7,412 nt of DNA from JBFEUI01 sp041547565 (GCA_041547565.1 JBFEUI010000118.1:1-7412), one strand, 5' to 3'; positions 1 to 5,945 are shown, counted from the first letter of the stretch. Program-made: numbers and translations. The notes: generated by a model not told the origin, from the sequence alone.

Positions 1-333
1 GCCTCCGAACTGATGTACAACCAGTGGGGCGCCACCAGTGCCAATGTGGCCGTCGGCGTACTCTCCGCCATCGTCGATAATATTCCGGTAATGTTCGCCG
101 TACTGACGATGAATCCGGACATGTCGACAGGACAGTGGCTGCTGGTTACCCTCACCGCAGGGGTGGGCGGTTCCATGCTTTCAATCGGTTCGGCAGCGGG
201 TGTGGCGCTGATGGGACAGGCCAGAGGCAAGTACACCTTCTTCGGTCACCTCAAGTGGACCCCGGTGATCGCACTGGGTTACGCGGCAAGTATCGCCGTT
301 CACTTCTGGGTGAATGCCAAACTGTTTACTTAA
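1..333 (+). CDS. nhaD: Na+/H+ antiporter NhaD, C-terminal part (5' end outside window)
   Basis: Reading frame 1 is open from the first base to a TAA at 331-333 and encodes the last 110 residues of an integral membrane protein. The Met at base 13 is internal, because the frame continues upstream. Recognised features are the stretch SAIVDNIPVMFAVLTMNPDM, a glycine- and serine-rich segment (TAGVGGSMLSIGSAAGVAL) and a final hydrophobic helix ending in HFWVNAKLFT. These match my knowledge of the C-terminus of NhaD antiporters of the ion transporter superfamily, such as the Vibrio NhaD. These proteins exchange cytoplasmic Na+ (or Li+) for external H+ across the inner membrane and help cells cope with salt and alkaline pH. 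The gene converges on the chemotaxis operon and is not functionally linked to it. Identity is recalled from family sequences, not searched. Confidence 0.88.
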   Translation, partial: ASELMYNQWGATSANVAVGVLSAIVDNIPVMFAVLTMNPDMSTGQWLLVTLTAGVGGSMLSIGSAAGVALMGQARGKYTFFGHLKWTPVIALGYAASIAVHFWVNAKLFT

Positions 334-594
334 GGTTCTGATCCGTGGTGCGTGATCAGATTGCCTGATCACGCACTACAACCAAATCAACCGTTGATGA
401 GAATCATCGACCGATAAGTAAAAGCGATTAGAGACTTGCGCTTCACACGTGGTGCAAGAAAACAGAAAACGATAAAGTACTTTGCGCTGCCCTGTTACTC
501 GCTATGCATGGCAGTTCGGCAGCTGGAAAAGGTTAATGACAAGCACGGTCGCTCGTTACTGACTGTGACGCCGGGAGGCTTGTTGTAGAGCGCG
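334..594. other. Convergent intergenic region without a gene
   Basis: This 261-bp stretch separates the stop of nhaD (+) from the stop of the DUF2802 gene (-). I find no convincing coding region and no tRNA-like structure. It holds three inverted repeats: 345-379 (strong), 393-411 (8-bp stem with one G-U pair on the plus-strand RNA, loop GAA) and 435-458 (7-bp stem with one G-U pair, 10-nt loop). None is followed directly by a run of T on either strand. Its likely job is to end transcription from both sides or protect mRNA 3' ends. The rest, about 459-594, shows nothing I can name. Confidence 0.6.
345..379 (+). terminator. Strong stem-loop downstream of nhaD, candidate terminator or mRNA 3' end structure
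   Basis: GTGGTGCGTGATCAG pairs with CTGATCACGCACTAC around the 5-nt loop ATTGC. Twelve bp next to the loop are perfect. The stem reaches 15 bp on the plus-strand RNA if one G-U pair (347 with 377) is counted; on the minus strand that pair is a C-A mismatch, so the structure slightly favours nhaD transcripts. It begins 12 nt after the nhaD stop. No U-tract follows on either strand, so it is not a textbook intrinsic terminator. It may instead be a 3' stabiliser or work with Rho. Confidence 0.5.
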
Positions 595-996
595 TTAGTC
601 CTGCGAAAAGCGCTGCATCATCGCCAGCAGTTCCGCCTCCCCCTGGCTCAGGCCGCACACATCCATCAACTCATCGGTGCCGGCACCCTTCTTGGCCAGT
701 TTAAGCGCGTGCTCAAAGGATTGATCACCACTGTCACCGCTGCCGATCTGCGCCTGGCGGTGTCCCAGTTCATCCTGTCTGCGCCCCAGCTTTTGCTGAT
801 CGAGCTCCAGGCGATTGACCCGTTCACCGACATTGACCGCCGCGTTGCACAGCGCACGCAGGTCATTCTGGGTGGTTGCCAGCAAACCCTGCTGAAGTTT
901 TGTTTGGCTGTGAACCCGGAACAGCAGCACCGAGACGATCACCGCCCAGGCAAATAGCACCAGCAGTAGTATCAGCGGCCAACTCTCTGTCATCAT
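595..996 (-). CDS. Membrane-anchored coiled-coil protein with C-terminal DUF2802
   Basis: This 133-residue protein has one hydrophobic segment (about residues 7-27) followed by basic residues, so the C-terminus is probably cytoplasmic. A Gln/Arg/Leu-rich coiled-coil region follows (about 33-84). The C-terminal domain (about 95-130) contains HALKLAKKGAGTDELMDVCG followed by LSQGEAELLAMM, which I recognise as the DUF2802 signature. It looks like a small helix-turn-helix-type fold. DUF2802 proteins follow cheW in Pseudomonas-type flagellar clusters (PA1465 as I recall) and have no established function. It is the last gene of the operon, 17 nt after the small ORF. Two tandem ATG codons start the frame (996 and 993). 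The GGGG upstream lies only 4 nt from the first and 7 nt from the second, so the second Met may be the real start. A scaffold or localisation role is inference only. Confidence 0.85.
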   Translation of the reverse strand: MMTESWPLILLLVLFAWAVIVSVLLFRVHSQTKLQQGLLATTQNDLRALCNAAVNVGERVNRLELDQQKLGRRQDELGHRQAQIGSGDSGDQSFEHALKLAKKGAGTDELMDVCGLSQGEAELLAMMQRFSQD

Positions 997-1013
997 TTTA
1001 CCCCGTTCACGCC

Positions 1014-1196
1014 TCAGACAGTCACATCGATATGGCCGTCCGAGGCCTCATCAGACCCGTGCGTTGCGTTCTCGTCCTGCCCGGTATCGTTGCTCTCATC
1101 CTGTTCTTTTTGTTGTTGCTGCTTTTTTTCCTTGTCGTGAGGAGCAATACCGGTGATCACCGGCCCTGTAGGTCGAACGCCTCCGATCTCTGCCAT
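1014..1196 (-). CDS. Small hydrophilic, probably disordered 60-aa protein of unknown function
   Basis: This 60-codon ORF sits between cheW (34-nt gap) and the DUF2802 gene (17-nt gap), in the operon direction. An AGGGGGG tract 7 nt before the ATG can act as ribosome binding site. The N-terminus (MAEIGGVRPTGPVITGI) is Gly/Pro/Val-rich. From residue 20 on it is all polar: a KEKKQQQQKEQ stretch, then Asp, Glu, Asn, Ser and Gly to the end. There is no signal peptide, membrane segment or cysteine. I do not recognise a named family. From memory, short proteins with a similar VRP-x-x-PV start occur near flagellar genes in other proteobacteria, but I cannot verify this. The competing plus-strand frame here is much less plausible because it overlaps the 3' ends of both neighbouring genes. 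The ORF could still be a chance reading frame; position and ribosome binding site are its best support. Confidence 0.6.
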   Translation of the reverse strand: MAEIGGVRPTGPVITGIAPHDKEKKQQQQKEQDESNDTGQDENATHGSDEASDGHIDVTV

Positions 1197-1203
1197 GTAA
1201 CTA

Positions 1204-1209
1204 CCCCCC
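1204..1209 (-). promoter_or_regulatory. Ribosome binding site of the 60-aa ORF
   Basis: On the minus strand this is GGGGGG preceded by A, 7 nt upstream of the ATG at 1196-1194. It is G-rich rather than a perfect GGAGG, but correctly spaced. It is the main sequence support that the small ORF is translated. Confidence 0.45.
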
Positions 1210-1230
1210 TGTCCATGTTAAGTCGCCCTA

Positions 1231-1698
1231 TCATGCCACCCGGTAGTCGGCCAGCGAGAGAAACTTGTGCAGGTCTACCAGAATAAGCAGTTCATCGTTC
1301 CACTTGGTCACACCGTGGATATATTTTGAGCTTTCGTCATTCCCGACATTCGGTGCCAGTTCGATCTCCGAATCACGCAGCGTGGCCACCTCAGCAACAC
1401 TGTCGACCAGCATCCCCACCACTTCCCCATCCTCTTCAATCACCATAATGCGGGTGGCATCATCGGTATCGACAGACGGCAAACCGAAACGTTTACGCGT
1501 ATCGATTACGGTGACGACATTGCCGCGCACGTTAATGATGCCCATCACAAAGTCGGGCGCACCGGGAACCGGCGCCAGCTCCATATTCTTCAGAACCTCA
1601 CGCACCTGCATCACGTTTACGCCGTATTTCTCGTCCGCCAGGCGAAACGTCACCCACTCGGTAAGATTCTCGTTCAACGCTTCAGTCTGCTCTGCCAT
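1231..1698 (-). CDS. cheW: Chemotaxis coupling protein CheW
   Basis: This 155-residue protein is a single CheW domain, the usual size for the family. It couples the histidine kinase CheA to methyl-accepting chemotaxis receptors in the cytoplasmic baseplate of chemoreceptor arrays. Seen in the sequence: WVTFRLADEKYGVNVMQVRE (residues 15-34), the segment VPGAPDFVMGIINVRGNVVT (44-63) with the conserved NxRG turn at 57-60, then VIDTRKRFGL and a C-terminal strand LLILVDLHKFL. Arg59 corresponds to the conserved Arg that matters for CheA and receptor binding in E. coli CheW. The start at 1698 is backed by GAGG 7 nt upstream. An 80-nt gap separates it from parP, the longest gap in the operon, and may hold a separate promoter. 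This is a canonical CheW; the second CheW-fold protein, ParP, is encoded just upstream. Confidence 0.96.
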   Translation of the reverse strand: MAEQTEALNENLTEWVTFRLADEKYGVNVMQVREVLKNMELAPVPGAPDFVMGIINVRGNVVTVIDTRKRFGLPSVDTDDATRIMVIEEDGEVVGMLVDSVAEVATLRDSEIELAPNVGNDESSKYIHGVTKWNDELLILVDLHKFLSLADYRVA

Positions 1699-1705
1699 GG
1701 ATAAA

Positions 1706-1709
1706 CCTC
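1706..1709 (-). promoter_or_regulatory. Ribosome binding site of cheW
   Basis: GAGG on the minus strand, 7 nt before the ATG of cheW at 1698-1696. It fixes the start and makes cheW translation independent of the distant parP stop. Confidence 0.7.
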
Positions 1710-1723
1710 ACTCGTTGCGACTG

Positions 1724-1750
1724 TCAACAAGCTGTCACAGCGCCTGTTGA
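1724..1750 (-). other. Hairpin in the leader before cheW
   Basis: On the minus strand TCAACAGGC pairs with GCTTGTTGA, a 9-bp stem with one G-U pair, around the 9-nt loop GCTGTGACA. No U-tract follows. It lies between the parP stop and the cheW ribosome binding site, at the place where a transcript from the upstream sigma-54-like element would begin. It could be an mRNA processing or stability element or a protein-binding palindrome. Function is not shown by sequence. Confidence 0.4.
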
Positions 1751-1759
1751 TAAGTTAAC

Positions 1760-1775
1760 TGCATGGATCGGGCCA
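1760..1775 (-). promoter_or_regulatory. Candidate sigma-54 (-24/-12) promoter before cheW
   Basis: On the minus strand this reads TGGCCCG-N4-ATGCA, against the consensus TGGCACG-N4-TTGCW: 10 of 12 positions agree. The essential GG and GC pairs are present with exactly 10 nt between them. It starts 3 nt after the parP stop, and the predicted start of transcription near 1749 would give a leader of about 50 nt before cheW. Sigma-54 with FleQ-type activators commonly drives flagellar genes in this bacterial group. Short matches arise by chance, so this remains a candidate. Confidence 0.35.
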
Positions 1776-1778
1776 ATT

Positions 1779-2465
1779 TCACTCATGCGCCACCGATTCC
1801 ATATCGGGCGCATCTTCCATGCCCGTCTCCAGCATCTCGGCAAAGGCGGGGGGATCAATCAGGGCGCACATCTGCTCCAGCACCGTCCCCGCCAGCCAGC
1901 GTCGCTTGGTGCGGGAACTGCGCCAGCTGACCTGTTCAGGGGTAAGGGTGAGCACCTCGGCAATCTCCTGGCACCCCAGCCCCCAACGTCCATTATCGAT
2001 ATAGACAACGTGCCTGACTCGCTCAAGCGGGTCGCCGTTCAACATCTGCAGCCTATCAGGGGGCAGTACCAGTTGTGCCGTATCCACCACAGGAACATTG
2101 CGACCGCGATAGTCGGTCAGGCCCAGATACCAGTCAATATGCCCGGGCATGGGCGTCGTCTTGTCGGTCTCAAGTTCCTGCACACCGCTTAGCTCCACCA
2201 GCGGTACCGCCAGGGTTAGCCCGGCCACCTTGAATAACAGTGCCTGAAAGGTTTCATCCCCCCAGTACGGCCGCCCTTCACTAATTTCCCGCTCTGCATG
2301 CACCACCACCGGCGGCTCGGCAACCTCCTCCACCATCGGCGTCTCAACGGGCACTTCAACCTGCTCGTCCAGCGGCTCGGGGGCCTCCTTGAGCAGTGCC
2401 TCAAGATAGACATCGAGCGCTTGCTTCTCCTCAACCAGAGTGGAAGGCTTGTCTTTATCATTCAT
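1779..2465 (-). CDS. parP: ParP, CheW-like polar chemotaxis array protein
   Basis: This 228-residue protein has a short N-terminal helix (about residues 14-28, with YLEALLKE), an acidic Pro/Val/Glu-rich linker (about 29-65) and a divergent CheW-like domain (about 70-210). The domain contains YLGLTDYRGRNVPVVDTAQL (113-132) and a conserved end with SWRSSRTKRRWLAGTV (180-195), typical of the ParC-associated CheW-like proteins. In Vibrio, ParP is recruited to the pole by ParC through its N-terminal part. Its C-terminal array integration domain binds CheA and keeps signalling arrays at the pole. Here it starts inside the parC stop (ATGA overlap), so the pair is translationally coupled, which fits joint action. 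It is distinct from the canonical CheW encoded next. Annotation pipelines often call it just a CheW domain protein. The name rests on gene order and architecture. Confidence 0.88.
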   Translation of the reverse strand: MNDKDKPSTLVEEKQALDVYLEALLKEAPEPLDEQVEVPVETPMVEEVAEPPVVVHAEREISEGRPYWGDETFQALLFKVAGLTLAVPLVELSGVQELETDKTTPMPGHIDWYLGLTDYRGRNVPVVDTAQLVLPPDRLQMLNGDPLERVRHVVYIDNGRWGLGCQEIAEVLTLTPEQVSWRSSRTKRRWLAGTVLEQMCALIDPPAFAEMLETGMEDAPDMESVAHE

Positions 2466-3250
2466 GACGCAGTTACCGGGTTCGCACGTTTCTCAAGCAG
2501 TGTTTCGAGCAGGGTGGTGTAGGCCAACACGCCACGTGCCTGGGGATTGAGGTATGACAGTGGTGCCCCCTGGCGGCTGGCCTCACGAAACTGGGTATCC
2601 ACGGGTATGACCGAGCGCCATAGTTCAGCGGGATAACGTTCCTTGAGCGTCTTCAACGTCTCCAGCGAGGCACGGGTCCGACGGTCAATCATGGTGGGTA
2701 ATATCAAGTGTGGCAACGGATTGGCCCGCGCGCGCAGCACCATGGTCAGCGTGCGCAGCATGCGCTCGAGTCCTTTGAGTGCAAGAAACTCGGTCTGTAC
2801 CGGTATCAACAGGTACTCACTGGCCGCCATGGCATTGATCATCAACACACCCAGCACCGGAGGACAGTCGATGAAGACGTGCTCATAGCGGCTGGAGAGC
2901 CGTTTCAGTGCCCGCCCGAGGATAAGCCCCATGCCTTCACGCGTACCCAATTGCCGGTCCAGTGTTGCCAGTGCCGTGGAGGCGGGCAGCAGGTCCAGCC
3001 CCTCGAAAGAGGTGGGCCGGACCAGTTCAACCGGGTTCGGTGCAGCTTCCGGCCCCGGCTGAAACAGGCTATATACACTCTGCTCCATACTGTCGGGGTC
3101 ATAACCAAAATAGGTGGTGAGGGAACCGTGCGGGTCCAGATCAACCATCAGAGTCCTGACACCACGCTGGGAGAGCAACCCGGCCAGCGTCACCGCCGTG
3201 GTTGTCTTGCCTACCCCCCCTTTTTGGTTGGCAATTGCCCAGACTTTCAT
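2462..3250 (-). CDS. parC: ParA/Soj-type ATPase of chemotaxis arrays (ParC)
   Basis: This 262-residue protein is a MinD/ParA-family P-loop ATPase. The deviant Walker A motif KGGVGKTT (residues 10-17) includes the signature Lys10, the Walker A' region is VDLDPHGS (36-43) and Walker B is FIDCPP (126-131). The DPHGS variant, where plasmid ParA usually has DPQGN or similar, is what I know from the chemotaxis-linked branch. There is no N-terminal DNA-binding extension and no parB gene nearby; ParP follows with a 4-nt overlap. Family knowledge from Vibrio: ParC uses ATP cycling to localise at the pole and recruits ParP and the chemotaxis machinery, so daughter cells inherit arrays. The name should not be confused with topoisomerase IV subunit ParC. 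GGAG 7 nt before the ATG supports the start, and 17 nt separate it from motD. A chromosome-partition Soj is less likely given the context. Confidence 0.92.
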   Translation of the reverse strand: MKVWAIANQKGGVGKTTTAVTLAGLLSQRGVRTLMVDLDPHGSLTTYFGYDPDSMEQSVYSLFQPGPEAAPNPVELVRPTSFEGLDLLPASTALATLDRQLGTREGMGLILGRALKRLSSRYEHVFIDCPPVLGVLMINAMAASEYLLIPVQTEFLALKGLERMLRTLTMVLRARANPLPHLILPTMIDRRTRASLETLKTLKERYPAELWRSVIPVDTQFREASRQGAPLSYLNPQARGVLAYTTLLETLLEKRANPVTAS

Positions 3251-3257
3251 CTGTAAT

Positions 3258-3261
3258 CTCC
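3258..3261 (-). promoter_or_regulatory. Ribosome binding site of parC
   Basis: GGAG on the minus strand, 7 nt before the parC ATG at 3250-3248, inside the 17-nt gap after the motD stop. Confidence 0.65.
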
Positions 3262-3267
3262 GAACGT

Positions 3268-4092
3268 TTAACTGCTGCCCGCGCCCTGCCGGGCAGGCCG
3301 GGTGTTGCGCTTTATATCCAGTGCCCGCCGTGCCTTGGCGTCAGCAAGAATAACAAGTACCACGCGACGATTCTTGCGTCGTCCCTGCGGCGTGGCGTTA
3401 TCCGCGATCGGCCGGTACTCGCCGTAACCGATGGCTGCCATGCGCTCCGGAGGGACGCCGTTATTCATAAACACATGCACGACGCTGGCCGCGCGGCCGG
3501 CTGACAACTCCCAGTTGGATGGAAACAGGTAGGTGCTGATCGGCAGGTTATCGGTAAACCCCTCAACCTGCACATAATTGGGGTAACGCTTCAAGATCGC
3601 CGCGATTTTGCTCAGCGTGGGGATTGCCTCGTCTTCCAGTTCGGCGTTGCCGCTCTTGAACAGCAGGCTGGTATTGATCTCCACCTCCACCCAAAGGTCT
3701 TCGCGATTGATGTCGATCAGGTCGCTCTCAATCAGCGGCTGCATTGCCACCTCAAAATCATCGGCAATCTGGCCCAGCATGTTATCGCGTGCGGTCTCCT
3801 CCAACATCTCGATGACACTGGAACCGGGGGCGATCGGCGCAATGGGATCGATAACAGCCTGTGGTGACTCCTGCGCTACGGGACGCTCCTCAACGACCGG
3901 TTCCAGTTCGATTTTCTGCTTATTAAATGCCTCGACCAGGGTGTCGGACAACACCCGGTACTTCCCTTCGTTAATCGAAGAGATGGCGTACATGACAACA
4001 AAAAAGGCAAACAACAGGGTAATAAAATCGGCGTACGAAACCAGCCAGCGCTCCAGGTTCTCATGCTCCTCTTGGCGGCGTTTACGCGGCAT
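3268..4092 (-). CDS. motD: Flagellar stator protein MotD (MotB family)
   Basis: This 274-residue MotB-family protein has a basic cytoplasmic N-terminus (MPRKRRQ), one membrane helix (about residues 18-38) that begins with SYADF, a periplasmic linker and an OmpA-like peptidoglycan-binding domain (about 135-250). Asp22 in YADF corresponds to the proton-carrying Asp32 of E. coli MotB. The OmpA-like domain shows LLFKSGNAEL, VEGFTDNLPI, NWELSAGRAASVVHVF and GRRKNRRVVL. MotD anchors the stator to the cell wall and, with MotC, forms the ion channel that powers flagellar rotation. Its ATG shares the A of the motC TGA stop (TGATG), giving translational coupling. In Pseudomonas, motC-motD in the chemotaxis cluster is a second stator beside motA-motB and matters most under high load and in swarming. 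Whether another stator exists here cannot be seen. The ion is probably H+, by family analogy. Confidence 0.94.
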   Translation of the reverse strand: MPRKRRQEEHENLERWLVSYADFITLLFAFFVVMYAISSINEGKYRVLSDTLVEAFNKQKIELEPVVEERPVAQESPQAVIDPIAPIAPGSSVIEMLEETARDNMLGQIADDFEVAMQPLIESDLIDINREDLWVEVEINTSLLFKSGNAELEDEAIPTLSKIAAILKRYPNYVQVEGFTDNLPISTYLFPSNWELSAGRAASVVHVFMNNGVPPERMAAIGYGEYRPIADNATPQGRRKNRRVVLVILADAKARRALDIKRNTRPARQGAGSS

Positions 4093-4832
4093 CAGTGCAG
4101 AAACCCTTGCAGCTTGGTTTCGATGTTGCGCGGGTTTTCACCCTCGGCGATCGACACGACACCCTCGATAATCATGTAGTGGAACTGGCTGCGGGTAAAA
4201 ACCAGGCTCTTTAGCTTGTTGGCAATCGGGAGCAACAACAGGTTGGCCAGCCCCACACCGTAGATGGTTGCGACGAAGGCAACGGCAATACCATGACCCA
4301 ACTTGCCCGGGTCGGAGAGGTTTTCCATCACCTGGATCAGGCCCATAACGGCACCGATGATACCGATGGTCGGTGTATAGCCGCCCATGCTTTCATACAG
4401 CTTGGCAGCAGACAGGTCGTGGTGTTCCTTGGCGTCGACCTCAACCTCGAGAATATTGCGCATCACCTCCGGCTCACTGCCATCGACCAACAACTGCAGC
4501 CCCTTGCGGGCAAAGGCATCCTCCTCGGTTTCAGAGACCGCCTCCAGCCCCAGCAGGCCCTCCTTGCGTGCGATGTTGCTCCAGGTGACAATCTTCTCAA
4601 TCGCCTCATCCGAATTGTGACGGGGCGGCACAATGATCCAGCCCAGGATACGGATAGCCCGCATAAAACTGGCAATGGGTGACTGCAGCATGATGGCGCC
4701 CAGCGTCCCGCCGAGCACAATCAGCATGGCCGGCCCATTGATCAATGAGGCCGCGTGTCCACCCTCAAGGAACTGGCCACCAAGGATGGCGCCCACGCCC
4801 AGAATAATGCCAATTAAACTCAGAATATCCAT
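4092..4832 (-). CDS. motC: Flagellar stator protein MotC (MotA/PomA family)
   Basis: This 246-residue protein has the four-helix layout of MotA: hydrophobic segments at about residues 2-20, 32-50, 152-170 and 182-204, with a large cytoplasmic loop between the second and third. Conserved residues are visible: Arg89 and Glu97 in ARKEGLLGLE, equivalent to the charged E. coli residues Arg90 and Glu98 that contact the rotor protein FliG, and the prolines Pro154 and Pro202, equivalent to Pro173 and Pro222. Five MotA-type subunits surround two MotB-type subunits in the inner membrane. The N-terminus MDILSLIGIILG and the position next to cheB match the MotC branch. The shorter length compared with the roughly 295-residue E. 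coli MotA also fits MotC/PomA. The start lies 12 nt after the cheB stop with only a weak ribosome binding site, so coupling to cheB translation is likely. Confidence 0.94.
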   Translation of the reverse strand: MDILSLIGIILGVGAILGGQFLEGGHAASLINGPAMLIVLGGTLGAIMLQSPIASFMRAIRILGWIIVPPRHNSDEAIEKIVTWSNIARKEGLLGLEAVSETEEDAFARKGLQLLVDGSEPEVMRNILEVEVDAKEHHDLSAAKLYESMGGYTPTIGIIGAVMGLIQVMENLSDPGKLGHGIAVAFVATIYGVGLANLLLLPIANKLKSLVFTRSQFHYMIIEGVVSIAEGENPRNIETKLQGFLH

Positions 4833-4844
4833 AACTGATCTTGG

Positions 4845-5945
4845 TTACACCTGCTGGGCGATCATCGGACCGACCTCTTTTAACGGCAGGATCTGATCGG
4901 CCAGCCCCGCCTCAGCGACAGCTGCAGGCATACCGTACACCACGCAACTGGCCTCATCCTGTGCCCAGATCACCGAACCGCCCTGCTTGAGCTTCCTCGC
5001 CCCCTCACGGCCATCCGCCCCCATCCCCGTCAGTACCACTGCCAGCGTCTGCCGGGGAAAGATTTTTGCAATCGACTCGAAGGAGAGGTCTACGCTGGGT
5101 TTGTAGTTGTATCCCGGCGGACTTTCCATCACGCGAACGATATTGCGCCCCCCCCGCGATTCGACCACTGTCTGCTTGCCACCGGGGGCAAGCAGGGCAA
5201 CTCCCGGCTTGAGTTCATCGCCATCCTCGGCCTCCTTGACCGAAATGGCGCACAGCGAGTCGAGCCGTTGGGCGAAGGCTGGTGTAAAGCTTCCCGGCAT
5301 GTGCTGAACCAACAGGATGGGCAACGGGAATGTCTTAGGCAGTTTGGTCAATACCTCCTGCAGGGCAACCGGCCCGCCGGTCGAGGTGCCTATTGCCAGC
5401 AGCTTTATTTGTCCCTTTGTCAGCGGCTTTGCCGCCGCAACAGGTCTTGCAGCCGGCGTTGTGGCCGACACCGGCGCAGCGGCGGCGCGAGGTGCAACCG
5501 CCGGGCGCGCAGGGGCAGCAGGAGCTTTTGGCGCCGGAGCGCCGCCACGTCGCGAACCGACCGTGTAAACGCGCTCGCACAGTTCACGCTTGGCCTCTTC
5601 ACGATCCCTTGAGATATCTTCGAATTTCTTCGGCAGGTAGTCGACAGCACCGGCATCCAGTGCATCGAGTGTTGCCCTGGCTCCGTCCGTGGTCAGCGAG
5701 GAGAACATAAGGATGGGCACCGCCCTAGCGGACATGATACGGCGCACCGCCGTGATGCCATCCATTACGGGCATCTCGATATCCATGGTGATGACATCGG
5801 GGCGAAGCTTGCCCGACATATCGACGGCTTCCTGGCCGTTTACCGCCTCACCGATCACCTCCAGCCTCGAATCCGTTGCCAGAATCTCCTTGACCCGACG
5901 GCGAAAAAAACCTGAATCATCAACCACTAAGACCCGCAGGGGCAT
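4845..5945 (-). CDS. cheB: Chemotaxis methylesterase / glutamine deamidase response regulator CheB
   Basis: This 366-residue two-domain protein removes methyl groups from receptor glutamates (and deamidates glutamines), giving adaptation opposite to the methyltransferase CheR. The N-terminal receiver (1-120) has the acidic pair Asp9/Asp10, phospho-acceptor Asp55 in MDIEMPVMDG, and Lys106. A linker of about 45 residues (132-176), rich in Ala and Pro, follows. The C-terminal methylesterase domain (about 178-362) carries the Ser-His-Asp triad: Ser188 in GTSTGGP, His215 in VQHMPGSF and Asp311 in LTGMGADG. All key residues are intact, so it should be phosphorylated by CheA and active. The linker is long and low in complexity, as in Pseudomonas CheB. 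A strong ribosome binding site (GGAGGA, 5 nt before ATG) supports this start. It follows cheA after 50 nt and precedes motC by 12 nt. Confidence 0.97.
   Translation of the reverse strand: MPLRVLVVDDSGFFRRRVKEILATDSRLEVIGEAVNGQEAVDMSGKLRPDVITMDIEMPVMDGITAVRRIMSARAVPILMFSSLTTDGARATLDALDAGAVDYLPKKFEDISRDREEAKRELCERVYTVGSRRGGAPAPKAPAAPARPAVAPRAAAAPVSATTPAARPVAAAKPLTKGQIKLLAIGTSTGGPVALQEVLTKLPKTFPLPILLVQHMPGSFTPAFAQRLDSLCAISVKEAEDGDELKPGVALLAPGGKQTVVESRGGRNIVRVMESPPGYNYKPSVDLSFESIAKIFPRQTLAVVLTGMGADGREGARKLKQGGSVIWAQDEASCVVYGMPAAVAEAGLADQILPLKEVGPMIAQQV

Noticed and set aside
410..417. ACCGATAA on the plus strand, resembling the sigma-28 (FliA) -10 element GCCGATAA
   Set aside because: No TAAA-type -35 box lies 11 nt upstream, and a promoter here would point into the 3' end of the DUF2802 gene on the opposite strand.
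876..1286. Plus-strand 136-codon frame with a Leu/Phe-rich stretch that looks like a membrane helix
   Set aside because: It overlaps the 3' ends of cheW and the 5' part of the DUF2802 gene, and its hydrophobic run is just the complement of the Lys/Gln codons of the small minus-strand ORF.
1699..1727. Perfect TTGACA (-35 box) on the minus strand before cheW
   Set aside because: At 16-18 nt spacing the -10 position holds TTTATC, TTATCC or TATCCA, poor matches that overlap the ribosome binding site and would start transcription inside the gene.
1265..1750. Plus-strand 161-codon frame rich in Ser and Thr
   Set aside because: It lies opposite cheW almost codon for codon; the translation is a typical antisense shadow, and CheW is certain.
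2462..3250. ParA-type ATPase as evidence of a plasmid or a mobile element
   Set aside because: No parB, parS, replication or transposase gene is present; the gene overlaps parP inside a chromosomal chemotaxis operon.
5335..5710. Several overlapping frames on both strands opposite the CheB linker
   Set aside because: GC-rich Ala/Pro codons leave all frames open; only the CheB frame has domains and a ribosome binding site.
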